Part shown: piece by piece, positions 23,094 through 31,248 of the stretch
Layout of the letters: every line of letters starts with the position of its first letter
How positions within the stretch are numbered: the first letter of the stretch is position 1
Assembly (NCBI GenBank): GCA_937943045.1
Contig: CALEBN010000064.1
Span: forward strand, 1 to 31,272
From: an uncultured Collinsella sp.
GTDB lineage: Bacteria; Actinomycetota; Coriobacteriia; Coriobacteriales; Coriobacteriaceae
Length of the DNA stretch: 31,272 bases
Reading direction: 5' to 3'
Notes under the pieces: generated by a model
Database searches by the model: none
What the model was told of the DNA's origin: nothing
The model's input: the letters and a program-made list of their open reading frames with translations, nothing else
Made by a program: the position numbers and the translations under genes

Positions 23094-24386
23094 GTGCTCG
23101 CACCTCATATCTCTGTCGTCAACCTCGGCTGCCGTGTCAACCGGGTTGAGTCCGACCGTATCACTGCCGATCTAATGCGCCTGGGCTTTGCGATGGTGGA
23201 GCCTCAGGATGCTGAGCTGATCGTCATTAACACCTGTGCCGTTACGGGCGAGGCCGAGGCCAAGACCCGTAAGGCCGTTCGCCATGCGCTGGCCTATCCA
23301 AACGAGCCCTATGTGGTCGTGACCGGATGCGTGGTCAATCTGCATCCCGAGGAGCTGCTGGAGCTCTCGGACCGCGTGATCGCCGAGCCGTCCAAGATCG
23401 ATGTCGCCGAACGCGTCTGTGAGGTGCTGGGCGTTGAGTCCGATGACGTTCCCGCCTGCAGCGACGGCGAGGTTGTCGACGCGCTCGGTCGCTCGCGTCT
23501 GGGCGTGAAGATCCAGGACGGCTGCAACCATCGTTGCACCTATTGCATTGTGTGGAAGGCCCGCGGCCCCGAGCGCTCCGTGCCGGTCGAGTCCGTGCTC
23601 GAGCAAGTTCGCGAGGCACAGGAGGCCGGCGTGCCCGAGGTGGTGCTGACGGGTGTGAACCTGGGCGCCTACGATGGCAAGAGCGCGACTGATGAACACG
23701 TCGAGATCGATGAGCTGCTCGAGGCGATCATGGAGCGCACGTCCATTCCGCATGTGCGCATTTCCTCGGTCGAGCCCATGGATATCTCCGAGTCCCTGCT
23801 TAAGGTCATGGCGCGCTATCTGAAGCGCATCGCCCCGTTTTTACACCTGCCCGTGCAGTCCGGCTGCACCAGGACACTGCATCGCATGGGCCGTCCCTAT
23901 AGCGCCGAGGCCTTCGAGGAAACGGTGCGCATGATTCGCACCAACTTGCCTCAGGTGTCCCTTTCGTGCGATGTCATCGTCGGTTTTCCCGGTGAGACGG
24001 ACGAGGAGTTTGAGGAGTCGCTGGCACTGTGCCGCCGTGTGGGCTTTTCGCGTATGCACGTGTTCCGCTACAGCAAGCGTCCCGGTACCCTTGCTGCCGA
24101 TATGCCCGACCAGGTGCCGCCCGAGGTTATGGCCGAGCGTAGCCGCCGCATGAGGGCCGCGGCGCAGGAACTCGCCATTGCCGACGCTCGCCGTCGCGTG
24201 GGAACCGTCGAGCGTGCCGTGCTTGAGTATGGCGACAACCTGACGCTCGGTTCGTTCCATCATGCCCGTCTTGACGATACCTGTGGACTCACAGCCCCGT
24301 GCCTGCTCGATGTTGCTATCATCGGAGTCGATGATTCCGGCTTGGTCCATGCACGCAGGGAGGTTCATGGAAGCCTCGAAGATTAG
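23094..24386 (+). CDS. mtaB: tRNA t6A37 methylthiotransferase MtaB
   Basis: Radical SAM enzyme that converts t6A to ms2t6A at position 37 of tRNAs reading ANN codons. The 430 residues have the N-terminal UPF0004 domain with its auxiliary-cluster cysteines (LGCRVN, NTCAVTG, TGCVV), the radical SAM cluster C144-x3-C148-x2-C151 (CNHRCTYC), and a C-terminal TRAM-like RNA-binding region. NLGCRVN, with N following the arginine, is the MtaB pattern; MiaB and RimO usually read GC..N with QMN or KN. GTG 23094 follows AAGGAG by six bases. The 3' end overlaps phoH by 20 bases. Confidence 0.92.
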   Translation: MLAPHISVVNLGCRVNRVESDRITADLMRLGFAMVEPQDAELIVINTCAVTGEAEAKTRKAVRHALAYPNEPYVVVTGCVVNLHPEELLELSDRVIAEPSKIDVAERVCEVLGVESDDVPACSDGEVVDALGRSRLGVKIQDGCNHRCTYCIVWKARGPERSVPVESVLEQVREAQEAGVPEVVLTGVNLGAYDGKSATDEHVEIDELLEAIMERTSIPHVRISSVEPMDISESLLKVMARYLKRIAPFLHLPVQSGCTRTLHRMGRPYSAEAFEETVRMIRTNLPQVSLSCDVIVGFPGETDEEFEESLALCRRVGFSRMHVFRYSKRPGTLAADMPDQVPPEVMAERSRRMRAAAQELAIADARRRVGTVERAVLEYGDNLTLGSFHHARLDDTCGLTAPCLLDVAIIGVDDSGLVHARREVHGSLED

Positions 24387-25353
24387 ACTTACCGTTCCCG
24401 AGGGTATTGACCCCTCGCGCGTTTTGGGCGCCGGCGACGGTGTCCTTCGTGCACTCGAGAGTTTGGTTCGTGCCCATGTGGTCGTCCGTGGCGACAGCAT
24501 CGCCGTGAGCGGTGACCCGGACGAGGTCGAGCTCGTGGCGCGTTTTTTCGACCATACTTTTCGCGAGGCGGCCGCCGGACGCACGCTGTCTGCCGACGAT
24601 GTTTCTCGCTGCCTGGCCGTCTTGCGCGACGGTGAGCACGAGGCTACGTCGCTTCGCGATGATGTGCTGCTTTCGTATCGCGGTCGTGCCATTCGCCCCA
24701 AGACGCTCGGCCAAAAGCGCTACGTGGATGCCATCCGCTCGCATACCATCACGTTTGGCCTTGGTCCCGCCGGTACCGGTAAGACCTATCTGGCCATGGC
24801 GCTCGCCGTTGCCGCGCTCAAGCGTCACGAGGTGGGCCGTCTGATCTTGACGCGTCCGGTTGTCGAGGCGGGGGAGAATCTGGGCTTTTTGCCCGGTACC
24901 CTCGAGGAAAAGATTGACCCCTACATGCGTCCGCTCTACGACGCCCTTTTTGACATGATGGATCGCGAGCGCACCGATGAGCTCATGGAGCGCGGCGTGA
25001 TTGAGATCGCCCCGCTTGCCTACATGCGCGGCCGCACGCTGAGCGATGCCTTCGTGGTGCTCGACGAGGCGCAAAATACCACGCCCGAGCAGATGAAGAT
25101 GTTCCTGACGCGCCTGGGTTTTAACTCCAAGTTTGTGATTACCGGCGACCTGAGTCAGCGCGACCTGGTGGGTCGTCGCGGCGGTCTTGCCGACGTTGAG
25201 CGGATTTTAGGCCGTGTCGACGATGTCGCATTTTCTCACCTCGAGCGTGCCGACGTGGTGCGCCATGCCTTGGTGGGGCGTATCGTCGAGGCATACGATG
25301 CTTATGATGATGTGCGCGATAAGCGCGTGCACGACCGAAAGGAGTCCCGTTGA
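24367..25353 (+). CDS. phoH: PhoH family P-loop ATPase
   Basis: A 328-residue cytosolic ATPase with a Walker A GPAGTGKT (133-140) and Walker B VVLDEAQN. An N-terminal KH-like region (about 5-70) is followed by the PhoH core, TLGQKRYVDAI and GDLSQRDL. The family is linked to RNA metabolism, consistent with ybeY directly downstream. ATG 24367 follows GGGAGG by only three bases, which is short. The reading is nevertheless forced by the MEASKIRLTVPEG start; an earlier in-frame codon would translate the mtaB end in another frame. ybeY overlaps its stop codon by four bases. Confidence 0.94.
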   Translation: MEASKIRLTVPEGIDPSRVLGAGDGVLRALESLVRAHVVVRGDSIAVSGDPDEVELVARFFDHTFREAAAGRTLSADDVSRCLAVLRDGEHEATSLRDDVLLSYRGRAIRPKTLGQKRYVDAIRSHTITFGLGPAGTGKTYLAMALAVAALKRHEVGRLILTRPVVEAGENLGFLPGTLEEKIDPYMRPLYDALFDMMDRERTDELMERGVIEIAPLAYMRGRTLSDAFVVLDEAQNTTPEQMKMFLTRLGFNSKFVITGDLSQRDLVGRRGGLADVERILGRVDDVAFSHLERADVVRHALVGRIVEAYDAYDDVRDKRVHDRKESR

Positions 25354-25859
25354 GTGTATTGATCAGCAACGATGCCGAGCTCGATACGCTGCTCGACGCG
25401 CAGGAGGTAGAGCACATCTGCGAGGTCGTGCTTGCCGCCGAGGGCGTTGAGCGTGAAGTTGAGATTTCCCTTTCGTATGTCGATGAGGACGAGATGCACG
25501 AGCTCAACCACGAGTGGCGCGGTATCGACCGTACCACCGATGTCCTCTCGTTTGAGTGCGACTCGGCCTTTGACGAGGATATTCCCGCCGACGAGACGCT
25601 CGAGCTCGGCGATATTATCCTGGCCCCGGAGGTCATTGCCCGCCAGGCCCCCGGCTTTGGTAATAGCCCTACCGACGAGTGCCGCCTGATGCTCGTGCAT
25701 GGCATGCTGCACCTGCTGGGGTATGACCATATCGAGGACGACGAGGCCGAGGTCATGGAGGCCCGCGAGGACGCCATCTTGCGCGATCTGGCGCTCGAGC
25801 GCGGCGAGGACCCCAAGCTGGTCCACGTCGGCCCCATCACCAACCACGCCCACGACTAG
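25350..25859 (+). CDS. ybeY: Endoribonuclease YbeY (16S rRNA 3' processing)
   Basis: Single-strand endoribonuclease needed for 16S rRNA maturation and 70S quality control. The 169 residues have the zinc motif H117-GML-H121-LLGYD-H127 and the upstream RGIDRTTDVLSF segment. The start is TTG 25350, five bases after AAAGGAG (25338-25344) and overlapping the phoH stop codon; no ATG or GTG is in frame nearby. phoH-ybeY-dgkA-era-recO is a standard Gram-positive run. Confidence 0.94.
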   Translation: MSVLISNDAELDTLLDAQEVEHICEVVLAAEGVEREVEISLSYVDEDEMHELNHEWRGIDRTTDVLSFECDSAFDEDIPADETLELGDIILAPEVIARQAPGFGNSPTDECRLMLVHGMLHLLGYDHIEDDEAEVMEAREDAILRDLALERGEDPKLVHVGPITNHAHD

Positions 25860-25868
25860 GAGCCGTCT

Positions 25869-26246
25869 ATGATTCCCGGATCGAACAAGGACCATCCGTC
25901 CTTCTTAAAGTCGTTCTCCTACGCCATGGAGGGCTTCGTCACCGCCGTTAAGACCGAGCGCAACATTAAGGCCATGCTCGTGGCGGGCGTGTGCACCGTC
26001 ATTGCCGGCTGCATCGTGGGGCTCGACATTGCCGAGTGGGCCACGGTTATCATCTGCTGTGGCTTGGTGATTCACGGCGAGCTGTGCAACACCGCCATGG
26101 AGGCGATCGTCGACCTGGCGACCCAGGAGCTCCATCCGCTGGCAAAGCGTGCGAAGGATATCGCCGCCGCCTCCGTATACGTACTTTCCATCACCGCCGC
26201 GATTGTGGGATTGCTGGTATTTGCCCACGCGCTCGACTTTATTTAG
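25869..26246 (+). CDS. dgkA: Diacylglycerol/undecaprenol kinase, DgkA family
   Basis: A 125-residue membrane kinase with three predicted helices (about 38-55, 57-75 and 97-118). The signature HGELCNTAMEAIVDL supplies the catalytic and metal-binding Glu residues. Gram-positive members mostly phosphorylate undecaprenol rather than diacylglycerol, so its role is probably in lipid-carrier recycling for the cell wall; the substrate cannot be read from sequence. ATG 25869 follows AGGAG. It lies between ybeY and era, nine and twelve bases away. Confidence 0.9.
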   Translation: MIPGSNKDHPSFLKSFSYAMEGFVTAVKTERNIKAMLVAGVCTVIAGCIVGLDIAEWATVIICCGLVIHGELCNTAMEAIVDLATQELHPLAKRAKDIAAASVYVLSITAAIVGLLVFAHALDFI

Positions 26247-26258
26247 AAAGGGATTTTC

Positions 26259-27335
26259 ATGTCCGACAATATGCAGCCTTTCGATGAAACTCTGGACGAC
26301 GAGTCCCTGGATGCGGTGGATGCCGAAGCGACCGAGGATTGCGAGGATGTCGAGGAATTCGATCCGTTTGAGGGCATGAGCGACGAGGAGCTCGACGCCC
26401 TGTGCGACGAGGATGAGAGCCTCGCGGGTTTTGGCGACGTGGAACCCGGTTTTCGCAGCGGCTTCGTGGCCCTGGTCGGCCGCCCCAACGCCGGTAAGTC
26501 CACGCTGCTCAACGCCTGCTATGGCAAAAAGGTTGCCATCACCTCGCCGGTGGCCCAGACCACCCGCCGTCGCATGCGCGCCGTCGTCAATCGCCCCGGC
26601 TACCAGCTGGTCTTTGTCGATACCCCGGGTATTCACAAGCCCAAGGACGGCCTGGGGTCCGAGCTCAACAAGAGCGCGCTGTTCGAGCTGAACGATGTCG
26701 ATGTCGTCGCGTTTTTGATTGATGCCACCAAGCCGATCGGCAGGGGAGACGCTTGGGTTGCCGAGCGCGTCAAGAATGCCCGTTCCAAGAAGGTCCTGGT
26801 GCTCACCAAGGCCGATGAGGCCGACCCCGCACAGGTCATGGAGCAGCTTAAGGCCGCCCACGAGCTTATGGAATATGACGACGAGATCGTGACGTCGTCG
26901 GTCAAGAACTTCAACGTCGATGCCTTTATCGAGACCGTTGCGCACTTTTTGCCCGAGGGTCCGCGTTGGTTCCCCGAGGACATGGGTACCGACGCTTCCG
27001 ATGAGACGCTCGTTGCCGAGTTTGTGCGCGAGAAGGTCTTGCGCCGCACCCGTGATGAGATCCCGCACTCCGTTGGCGTGATCTGCGATGCGCTCGAGCA
27101 GACCAAGAAGGTGCTGCGCGTGCACGCTACCATTTACGTCGAGCGCGAGGGCCAAAAGGGCATCATCATCGGCAAGGGCGGCGAGATGATCAAACATATC
27201 GGTATCGACGCTCGCCGCGATCTTGAGCGCATCTTTGGCACGCAGGTCTTTTTGGAGCTGGACGTGAAGGTCAAGGCCGGCTGGCGTGACGACGAGGCCC
27301 AGATTCGCCGCTTTGGCTACAACGCCGAGGACTAA
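26259..27335 (+). CDS. era: GTPase Era with acidic N-terminal extension
   Basis: GTPase that binds the 16S rRNA 3' end and couples 30S assembly to growth. The 358 residues exceed the usual ~300. The G domain has GRPNAGKST (74-82), DTPGIH and TKAD, and the C-terminal KH domain has GKGGEMIKHIG. Before the G domain lies a stretch of about 62 residues with 27 Asp/Glu and no Lys or Arg, absent from typical Era. The start ATG 26259 follows AAAGGGA; a shorter start could use M40, but it has no Shine-Dalgarno sequence and still leaves a long acidic lead. The extension is probably disordered and may compete for RNA or contact the ribosome. Confidence 0.94.
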   Translation: MSDNMQPFDETLDDESLDAVDAEATEDCEDVEEFDPFEGMSDEELDALCDEDESLAGFGDVEPGFRSGFVALVGRPNAGKSTLLNACYGKKVAITSPVAQTTRRRMRAVVNRPGYQLVFVDTPGIHKPKDGLGSELNKSALFELNDVDVVAFLIDATKPIGRGDAWVAERVKNARSKKVLVLTKADEADPAQVMEQLKAAHELMEYDDEIVTSSVKNFNVDAFIETVAHFLPEGPRWFPEDMGTDASDETLVAEFVREKVLRRTRDEIPHSVGVICDALEQTKKVLRVHATIYVEREGQKGIIIGKGGEMIKHIGIDARRDLERIFGTQVFLELDVKVKAGWRDDEAQIRRFGYNAED

Positions 27336-27350
27336 GGACGCGCGGCGCGC

Positions 27351-28100
27351 ATGGCAGGCTCCCGGACATATCGCACGAAGGCGCTCGTCCTCGACAAGAC
27401 GAAGCTCAAAGAGACGGACCTGATCCTGACGATGCTTGACGAACGGGGTCGGCAGGTTCGCGCCGTGGCAAAGGGCGCCCGTAAGCCTGGCGGTCGCCTT
27501 GCGGCCCGCTGCGAGCTGTTCTGTACCGTCGATATGCTGCTCGCGCATGGACGGTCGCTTGACGTGGTTTCGCAGGCCGAGCTTATGGAGGCGCCGCTCG
27601 GCGCAGCGCCCGATTACGAGACGACTTGCGCCGCAAGCGCAATCGCCGAGGTCGCGCGCGTGTGCTCGTTTGAGGACGCCGAGGACCCGTTTACCTTTGC
27701 CATCACGCAGCGAGCGCTTGCCCTGGTGGGCAGCGGGCTCGACACGGCGCACATGGATCTACTTGTGGCGGCATATGTGTTTAAGCTGCTGTCGCACGTT
27801 GGCTACCGACCCGATTTTTCGGCCTGCGTGCTGTGCGGAGACCCCATGCTGTCGTATTTTTCGCCCCAGGCGGGCGGTCTCATGTGCGGGTCGTGTGCGT
27901 CGAGCGTTCCGGGTGCCGAGCTGGTGTCGACCGGTGAGGTCGCGTGGCTGCGCGCCCTCATGTCCATGACCTTCGATGCGCTCATGGCCGAGAGGGTTGA
28001 TCCCCATACTGCCGCTTTTTTGTTGGGGCTTTCGCATGTCTGGGCGGCAACTCATACCGATCAGCGCCTCCGTGCGATGGAATTCATGTTGGGTCGGTGA
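27351..28100 (+). CDS. recO: DNA repair protein RecO
   Basis: Loads RecA onto SSB-coated single-stranded DNA with RecR. The 249 residues have the N-terminal OB fold (YRTKALVLDKTKLKETDLILTML) and a zinc finger CVLCGD and MCGSC (two CxxC pairs) in the C-terminal half. ATG 27351 is 15 bases after era; the ribosome-binding site AAGGA at 27335 is distant (11 bases), so translation may be weak or coupled. It ends the dnaJ-to-recO run; rpsO has its own promoter just downstream. Confidence 0.94.
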   Translation: MAGSRTYRTKALVLDKTKLKETDLILTMLDERGRQVRAVAKGARKPGGRLAARCELFCTVDMLLAHGRSLDVVSQAELMEAPLGAAPDYETTCAASAIAEVARVCSFEDAEDPFTFAITQRALALVGSGLDTAHMDLLVAAYVFKLLSHVGYRPDFSACVLCGDPMLSYFSPQAGGLMCGSCASSVPGAELVSTGEVAWLRALMSMTFDALMAERVDPHTAAFLLGLSHVWAATHTDQRLRAMEFMLGR

Positions 28101-28124
28101 TGATGCGCAGGCGTGGGCTGCTTG

Positions 28125-28133
28125 TGGTAACAT
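28125..28133 (+). promoter_or_regulatory. rpsO promoter candidate
   Basis: TGGTAACAT fits the TGnTAnnnT extended -10 pattern, with no clear -35. A start near 28140 gives a leader of about 100 bases to the rpsO ATG. Confidence 0.45.
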
Positions 28134-28202
28134 ACCGACCTGTTGGTACCTCGATCTTGGATGCTCGCTCCACCGGCGGCTTCCCAGTCCGAGGCGAATA
28201 GC

Positions 28203-28218
28203 GTCGCCCGAGGGCGAC
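28203..28218 (+). promoter_or_regulatory. rpsO leader hairpin
   Basis: GTCGCC (28203-28208) pairs with GGCGAC (28213-28218) around a CGAG tetraloop, 20 bases upstream of the rpsO start. S15 commonly regulates its own mRNA through leader structures; an equivalent role here is inferred from position only. Confidence 0.4.
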
Positions 28219-28238
28219 AAGAAACGAAAGGTGAAACA

Positions 28239-28517
28239 ATGACTGTTTCCAAAGAGCGCAAGGCGGAGCTGACTGCCCAGTTCGGTAACACCCCGGTCGA
28301 CACCGGCAACCCCAAGGTTCAGGTCGCCATCCTGTCCGAGCGCATCAAGGAGCTGACCGAGCACATGAAGTCCCACCAGAAGGACTTCCACACCCGTCGT
28401 GGCCTGCTCATGCTCGTCGGCCGTCGTCGTCGTCTTCTCTCCTACATTAAGAAGAACGACATCGTCGAGTACCGTGAGCTCATCAAGGCTCTGGGCATCC
28501 GCGACAACATCCAGTAA
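28239..28517 (+). CDS. rpsO: 30S ribosomal protein S15
   Basis: A 92-residue small-subunit protein that binds the 16S rRNA three-way junction and nucleates platform assembly. The family core DTGNPKVQVAILSERIKELTEHMKSHQKDFHTRRGL and VGRRRRLLSYIKKNDIVEYRELI is complete. ATG 28239 is preceded by GAAAGGTGA. The rpsO-pnp order is the usual one; here a terminator separates the two. Confidence 0.97.
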   Translation: MTVSKERKAELTAQFGNTPVDTGNPKVQVAILSERIKELTEHMKSHQKDFHTRRGLLMLVGRRRRLLSYIKKNDIVEYRELIKALGIRDNIQ

Positions 28518-28533
28518 GGATTTGTACATGCTA

Positions 28534-28564
28534 AGAGCGTCCTGCGCAGCGGGGCGCTCTTTTT
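28534..28564 (+). terminator. Terminator between rpsO and pnp
   Basis: A 10-bp stem, AGAGCGTCCT (28534-28543) with GGGGCGCTCT (28551-28560), including G-T pairs, a seven-base loop and a run of five Ts. Partial read-through into pnp is likely, because no obvious pnp promoter is seen. Confidence 0.85.
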
Positions 28565-28583
28565 GTGTAAGGGCGCGAACAAT

Positions 28584-28654
28584 CACGCTCTGAAGCGTGG
28601 CGGGGGCAGGGGGCCCGCGTCACATGAGAAGCCCGCAGGCAAGGGGCCTGTGGG
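28584..28654 (+). promoter_or_regulatory. Structured pnp leader (three hairpins)
   Basis: CACGCT/AGCGTG (28584-28589, 28594-28599), GCGGG/CCCGC (28600-28604, 28614-28618) and a 9-bp stem CCCGCAGGC/GCCTGTGGG (28632-28640, 28646-28654) stand in a row. The last ends three bases before the AAAGGAG of pnp. In E. coli the pnp leader is cleaved by RNase III for autoregulation; this leader could serve the same end, though the sequences are unrelated. Confidence 0.5.
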
Positions 28655-28667
28655 GTAAAGGAGAACA

Positions 28668-30914
28668 ATGACACTCGTATCCAAGACCTTTGAGCTGTAC
28701 GGCAAGACCTACACCTTTGAGTCGGGCGAGCTTGCCAAGCAGGCCACCGGCGCCTGCCTGGTCAAGCAGGGCGACACCACGATGCTCGACACCGTGGTCG
28801 TCTCCAAGGAGCGCAAGAACTACGACTTCTTCCCGCTGACCGTCGACTTCAACGAGAAGATGTACGCCGCTGGCCGCATCCCGGGTGGTTACCTCAAGCG
28901 TGAGGGCCGTCCCAGCGAGAAGGCCACGCTCACCGCGCGCATGATCGACCGTCCGATCCGCCCGAGTTTCCCGGACGGCTTCCGCAACGAGGTGCACATC
29001 GTCGCCACCTCGCTCGTCGCCGACCAGGTCAACCCCTTCGACGTCATCAACGTCATGGGTGCTTCCCTGGCCATGACGCTCGGTGGCGTGCCCTTCGAGG
29101 GCCCGCTTGCCTGCGTGCGCATCGGCCGTAACGTGGAGACTGGCGAGTTTATCGTCAACCCCACCTACGAGGAGCGCGAGAACTCCGATCTGGACCTGGA
29201 GCTGGGCGGCTCTGCCGACTTCATCTCGATGGTCGAGGCCGGCGCCGAGGAGATCTCCGAGGACGACATGCTCGCCGCCATGAAGTTTGGCCAGGAGGCC
29301 CTTGCTGCCTTCTGCCAGGCCCAGGACGAGTTCGTCGCCGAGTGGGAGCAGGTCAACGGCCCCATCGTCAAGAAGGAGTACCCGCTCGACCAGCCCGTCG
29401 AGGAGGTCCAGGAGCGCATCTTTGCCCACTACGACGAGATGGCAGCTGCCCTTCGCGACGCCGACAAGCTCTCTCGTATCGGTAAGGTCGAGGCTCTGAA
29501 GGAGTCCATCCGCGCCGAGTTTACCGAGGAGGAGCAGGCCGCTTGGGAGCGCGAGATCCCCGTGGCGCTCAAGAAGCTCGAGAAGAAGGCCATGCGCACC
29601 ATGGTCGTCGAGACTGGCGAGCGCGTCGATGGCCGTGCTGCAGACGAGATCCGTCCCATCATGGTGAAGGATAACTACCTGCCGCTCGTTCACGGCTCCG
29701 GTCTGTTCCAGCGTGGCCAGACCCAGGTGCTCTCCGTCCTGTCGCTCGGCATGCTCAACGAGGGCCAGCGTCTGGATACCATCGAGCCCACCGAGGGCAA
29801 GCGCTATATGCACCACTATAACTTCCCGCCGTTCTGCACCGGCGAGACCGGCCGCATGGGCAGCCCCAAGCGTCGCGAGATCGGTCACGGCAACCTTGCC
29901 GAGCGCGCTCTGCTCCCGGTGCTCCCCGACGAGAACGAGTTCCCCTACGCCATCCGCGTCGTCTCCGAGGTCATGGAGTCCAACGGCTCCTCTTCGATGG
30001 CTTCGACCTGCGGCTCCACGCTCGCCCTTATGGACGGCGGCGTGCCCATTAAGCGCCCGGTCTCCGGTATCGCCATGGGTCTGATCCAGGAGGAGGGAAA
30101 GACCGTGGTCCTGTCCGATATCCAGGGTCTCGAGGACTTCTTGGGCGACATGGACTTTAAGGTCACCGGCACCACCGAGGGCATCACCGCCCTGCAGATG
30201 GATAACAAGGCCACCGGCCTAACCTTCGACATCCTGGCCCGCGCCCTGCAGCAGGCCAAGGAGGGTCGCGCCTTCATCCTGCAGAAGATGCTCGATGTGA
30301 TTCCCGAGCCGCGCCACACCACACGCAGCACCGCTCCGCGCATCGTCTCCATCCAGGTTCCTACCGATAAGATTCGCGACGTCATTGGCTCCGGCGGCAA
30401 GGTCATCCGCGGTATCCAGGACGAGACCGGCGCTTCGGTCGACATCCAGGAGGACGGCACCGTCTTTGTCGGCGGCACCGGCGAGTCCGTCGACCAGGCC
30501 GTCGAGCGCATCAAGCTCATCATCAAGGTTCCCGAGCCGGGCGAGGAGTACACCGGTCGCGTGGTCTCCATCCAGCCCTTCGGTGCCTTCGTGAACCTGC
30601 TGCCCGGCAAAGACGGCCTGCTGCACATCTCCCGCGTCGCCAAGGGCCGCGTGGAGAAGGTCGAGGACGTCCTCAATGTGGGCGACGAGGTCAAGGTCGT
30701 CGTCATCGAGGTCGACGATCGCGGCAAGATCTCGCTCGATCGTCTGGACAAGCCCGAGGCCCCGGCTCGCGCCGAGGGTGCCTCCGAGGGCGACGGCGAG
30801 CACTTCCAGCGTCGTGAGCGTCCGCGTCGCGAGCGCTCCGAGCGCAGTGACCGTCCGCGCCGTCCCGGTGACAACGGAGGCCGCAAGCCCCGCCGTCACC
30901 ACGACGCCGAGTAA
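28668..30914 (+). CDS. pnp: Polyribonucleotide nucleotidyltransferase (PNPase)
   Basis: 3'-to-5' phosphorolytic exoribonuclease of the RNA degradosome. The 748 residues hold the first RNase PH core (about 14-145), a helical linker (to about 315), the second RNase PH core (from VDGRAADEIRPI, ~317, to ~465) with the catalytic loop region SSSMASTCG, a KH domain with GSGG (about 556-620) and an S1 domain (625-692). The last ~55 residues are Arg/Pro/Ser/Glu-rich (RRERPRRERSERSDRPRRPG) and probably disordered, like the RNA- or RNase-binding tails of actinobacterial RNases. ATG 28668 is four bases after AAAGGAG. It ends at an intrinsic terminator that merges with a giant inverted repeat. Confidence 0.97.
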   Translation: MTLVSKTFELYGKTYTFESGELAKQATGACLVKQGDTTMLDTVVVSKERKNYDFFPLTVDFNEKMYAAGRIPGGYLKREGRPSEKATLTARMIDRPIRPSFPDGFRNEVHIVATSLVADQVNPFDVINVMGASLAMTLGGVPFEGPLACVRIGRNVETGEFIVNPTYEERENSDLDLELGGSADFISMVEAGAEEISEDDMLAAMKFGQEALAAFCQAQDEFVAEWEQVNGPIVKKEYPLDQPVEEVQERIFAHYDEMAAALRDADKLSRIGKVEALKESIRAEFTEEEQAAWEREIPVALKKLEKKAMRTMVVETGERVDGRAADEIRPIMVKDNYLPLVHGSGLFQRGQTQVLSVLSLGMLNEGQRLDTIEPTEGKRYMHHYNFPPFCTGETGRMGSPKRREIGHGNLAERALLPVLPDENEFPYAIRVVSEVMESNGSSSMASTCGSTLALMDGGVPIKRPVSGIAMGLIQEEGKTVVLSDIQGLEDFLGDMDFKVTGTTEGITALQMDNKATGLTFDILARALQQAKEGRAFILQKMLDVIPEPRHTTRSTAPRIVSIQVPTDKIRDVIGSGGKVIRGIQDETGASVDIQEDGTVFVGGTGESVDQAVERIKLIIKVPEPGEEYTGRVVSIQPFGAFVNLLPGKDGLLHISRVAKGRVEKVEDVLNVGDEVKVVVIEVDDRGKISLDRLDKPEAPARAEGASEGDGEHFQRRERPRRERSERSDRPRRPGDNGGRKPRRHHDAE

Positions 30915-30937
30915 CAGCCGCATATAAGCAGCTCAAC

Positions 30938-30967
30938 AAGGGCGACTCCTCAGGGGGTCGCCCTTTT
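30938..30967 (+). terminator. pnp terminator
   Basis: A 12-bp stem, AAGGGCGACTCC (30938-30949) with GGGGTCGCCCTT (30954-30965), one G-T pair and a TCAG loop, followed by TTG. Its 3' side, GCCCTTTTG, is also the start of the left arm of the 40-bp inverted repeat, so the two folds compete. Confidence 0.85.
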
Positions 30968-31107
30968 GCTATTCCCGGCGGGGGCCGCGGGTAAAGTTTC
31001 CTGCTCTACAGTCCTGCTCGCACGGAGAGCACATTAAGTGCTCTCCGGCTCGTGCGGAACTCGCGATAAACTTTACCCGCGGCCCCCGCCGGGAATAGCA
31101 AAAGGGC
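30960..31107. repeat. Giant inverted repeat (40-bp perfect arms) with inner hairpin
   Basis: The left arm 30960-30999 begins GCCCTTTTGCTATTCCCGG and ends GCGGGTAAAGTTT; the right arm 31068-31107 is its exact reverse complement. The 68-base spacer contains another perfect stem, CGGAGAGCAC and GTGCTCTCCG around ATTAA (about 31023-31047). The whole 148 bases would fold into one long cruciform or RNA hairpin. It lies between the pnp stop codon and an AT-rich region. It carries no open reading frame of its own and resembles a non-autonomous repeat element rather than a terminator. Confidence 0.9.
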
Positions 31108-31248
31108 TGGTTGGTGCGGGTTGCGATTTTGTCAGATAGTCTATTCAGTTTTCTTATTATCTGAATTGTCGATAGCCGTGCTCTTGGCATATCTCCAGAT
31201 AAAACCGACCAAAATAAACCTGTCCCTTTTTGGCAGGTCTGGGGCCAT
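31108..31248. other. Gene-free region with small inverted repeat
   Basis: TCAGATA (31132-31138) and TATCTGA (31158-31164) form a perfect 7-bp inverted repeat. TTGTCA (31129-31134) with TCTTAT 17 bases on could be a weak promoter for a gene beyond the edge. ACCTG/CAGGT near 31218-31239 is a further small hairpin. I see no coding region. Confidence 0.3.

Noticed and set aside
25905..27752. 615-codon minus-strand open frame under dgkA, era and recO
   Set aside because: It runs across three recognisable genes on the other strand and has no ribosome-binding site or domain. Similar long frames at 4390-5526, 5345-6742 and 20598-21902 were rejected for the same reason.
30969..31190. 73-codon minus-strand frame through the giant inverted repeat
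   Set aside because: It lies mostly in the palindrome arms, shows no domain or ribosome-binding site, and is explained by the repeat.
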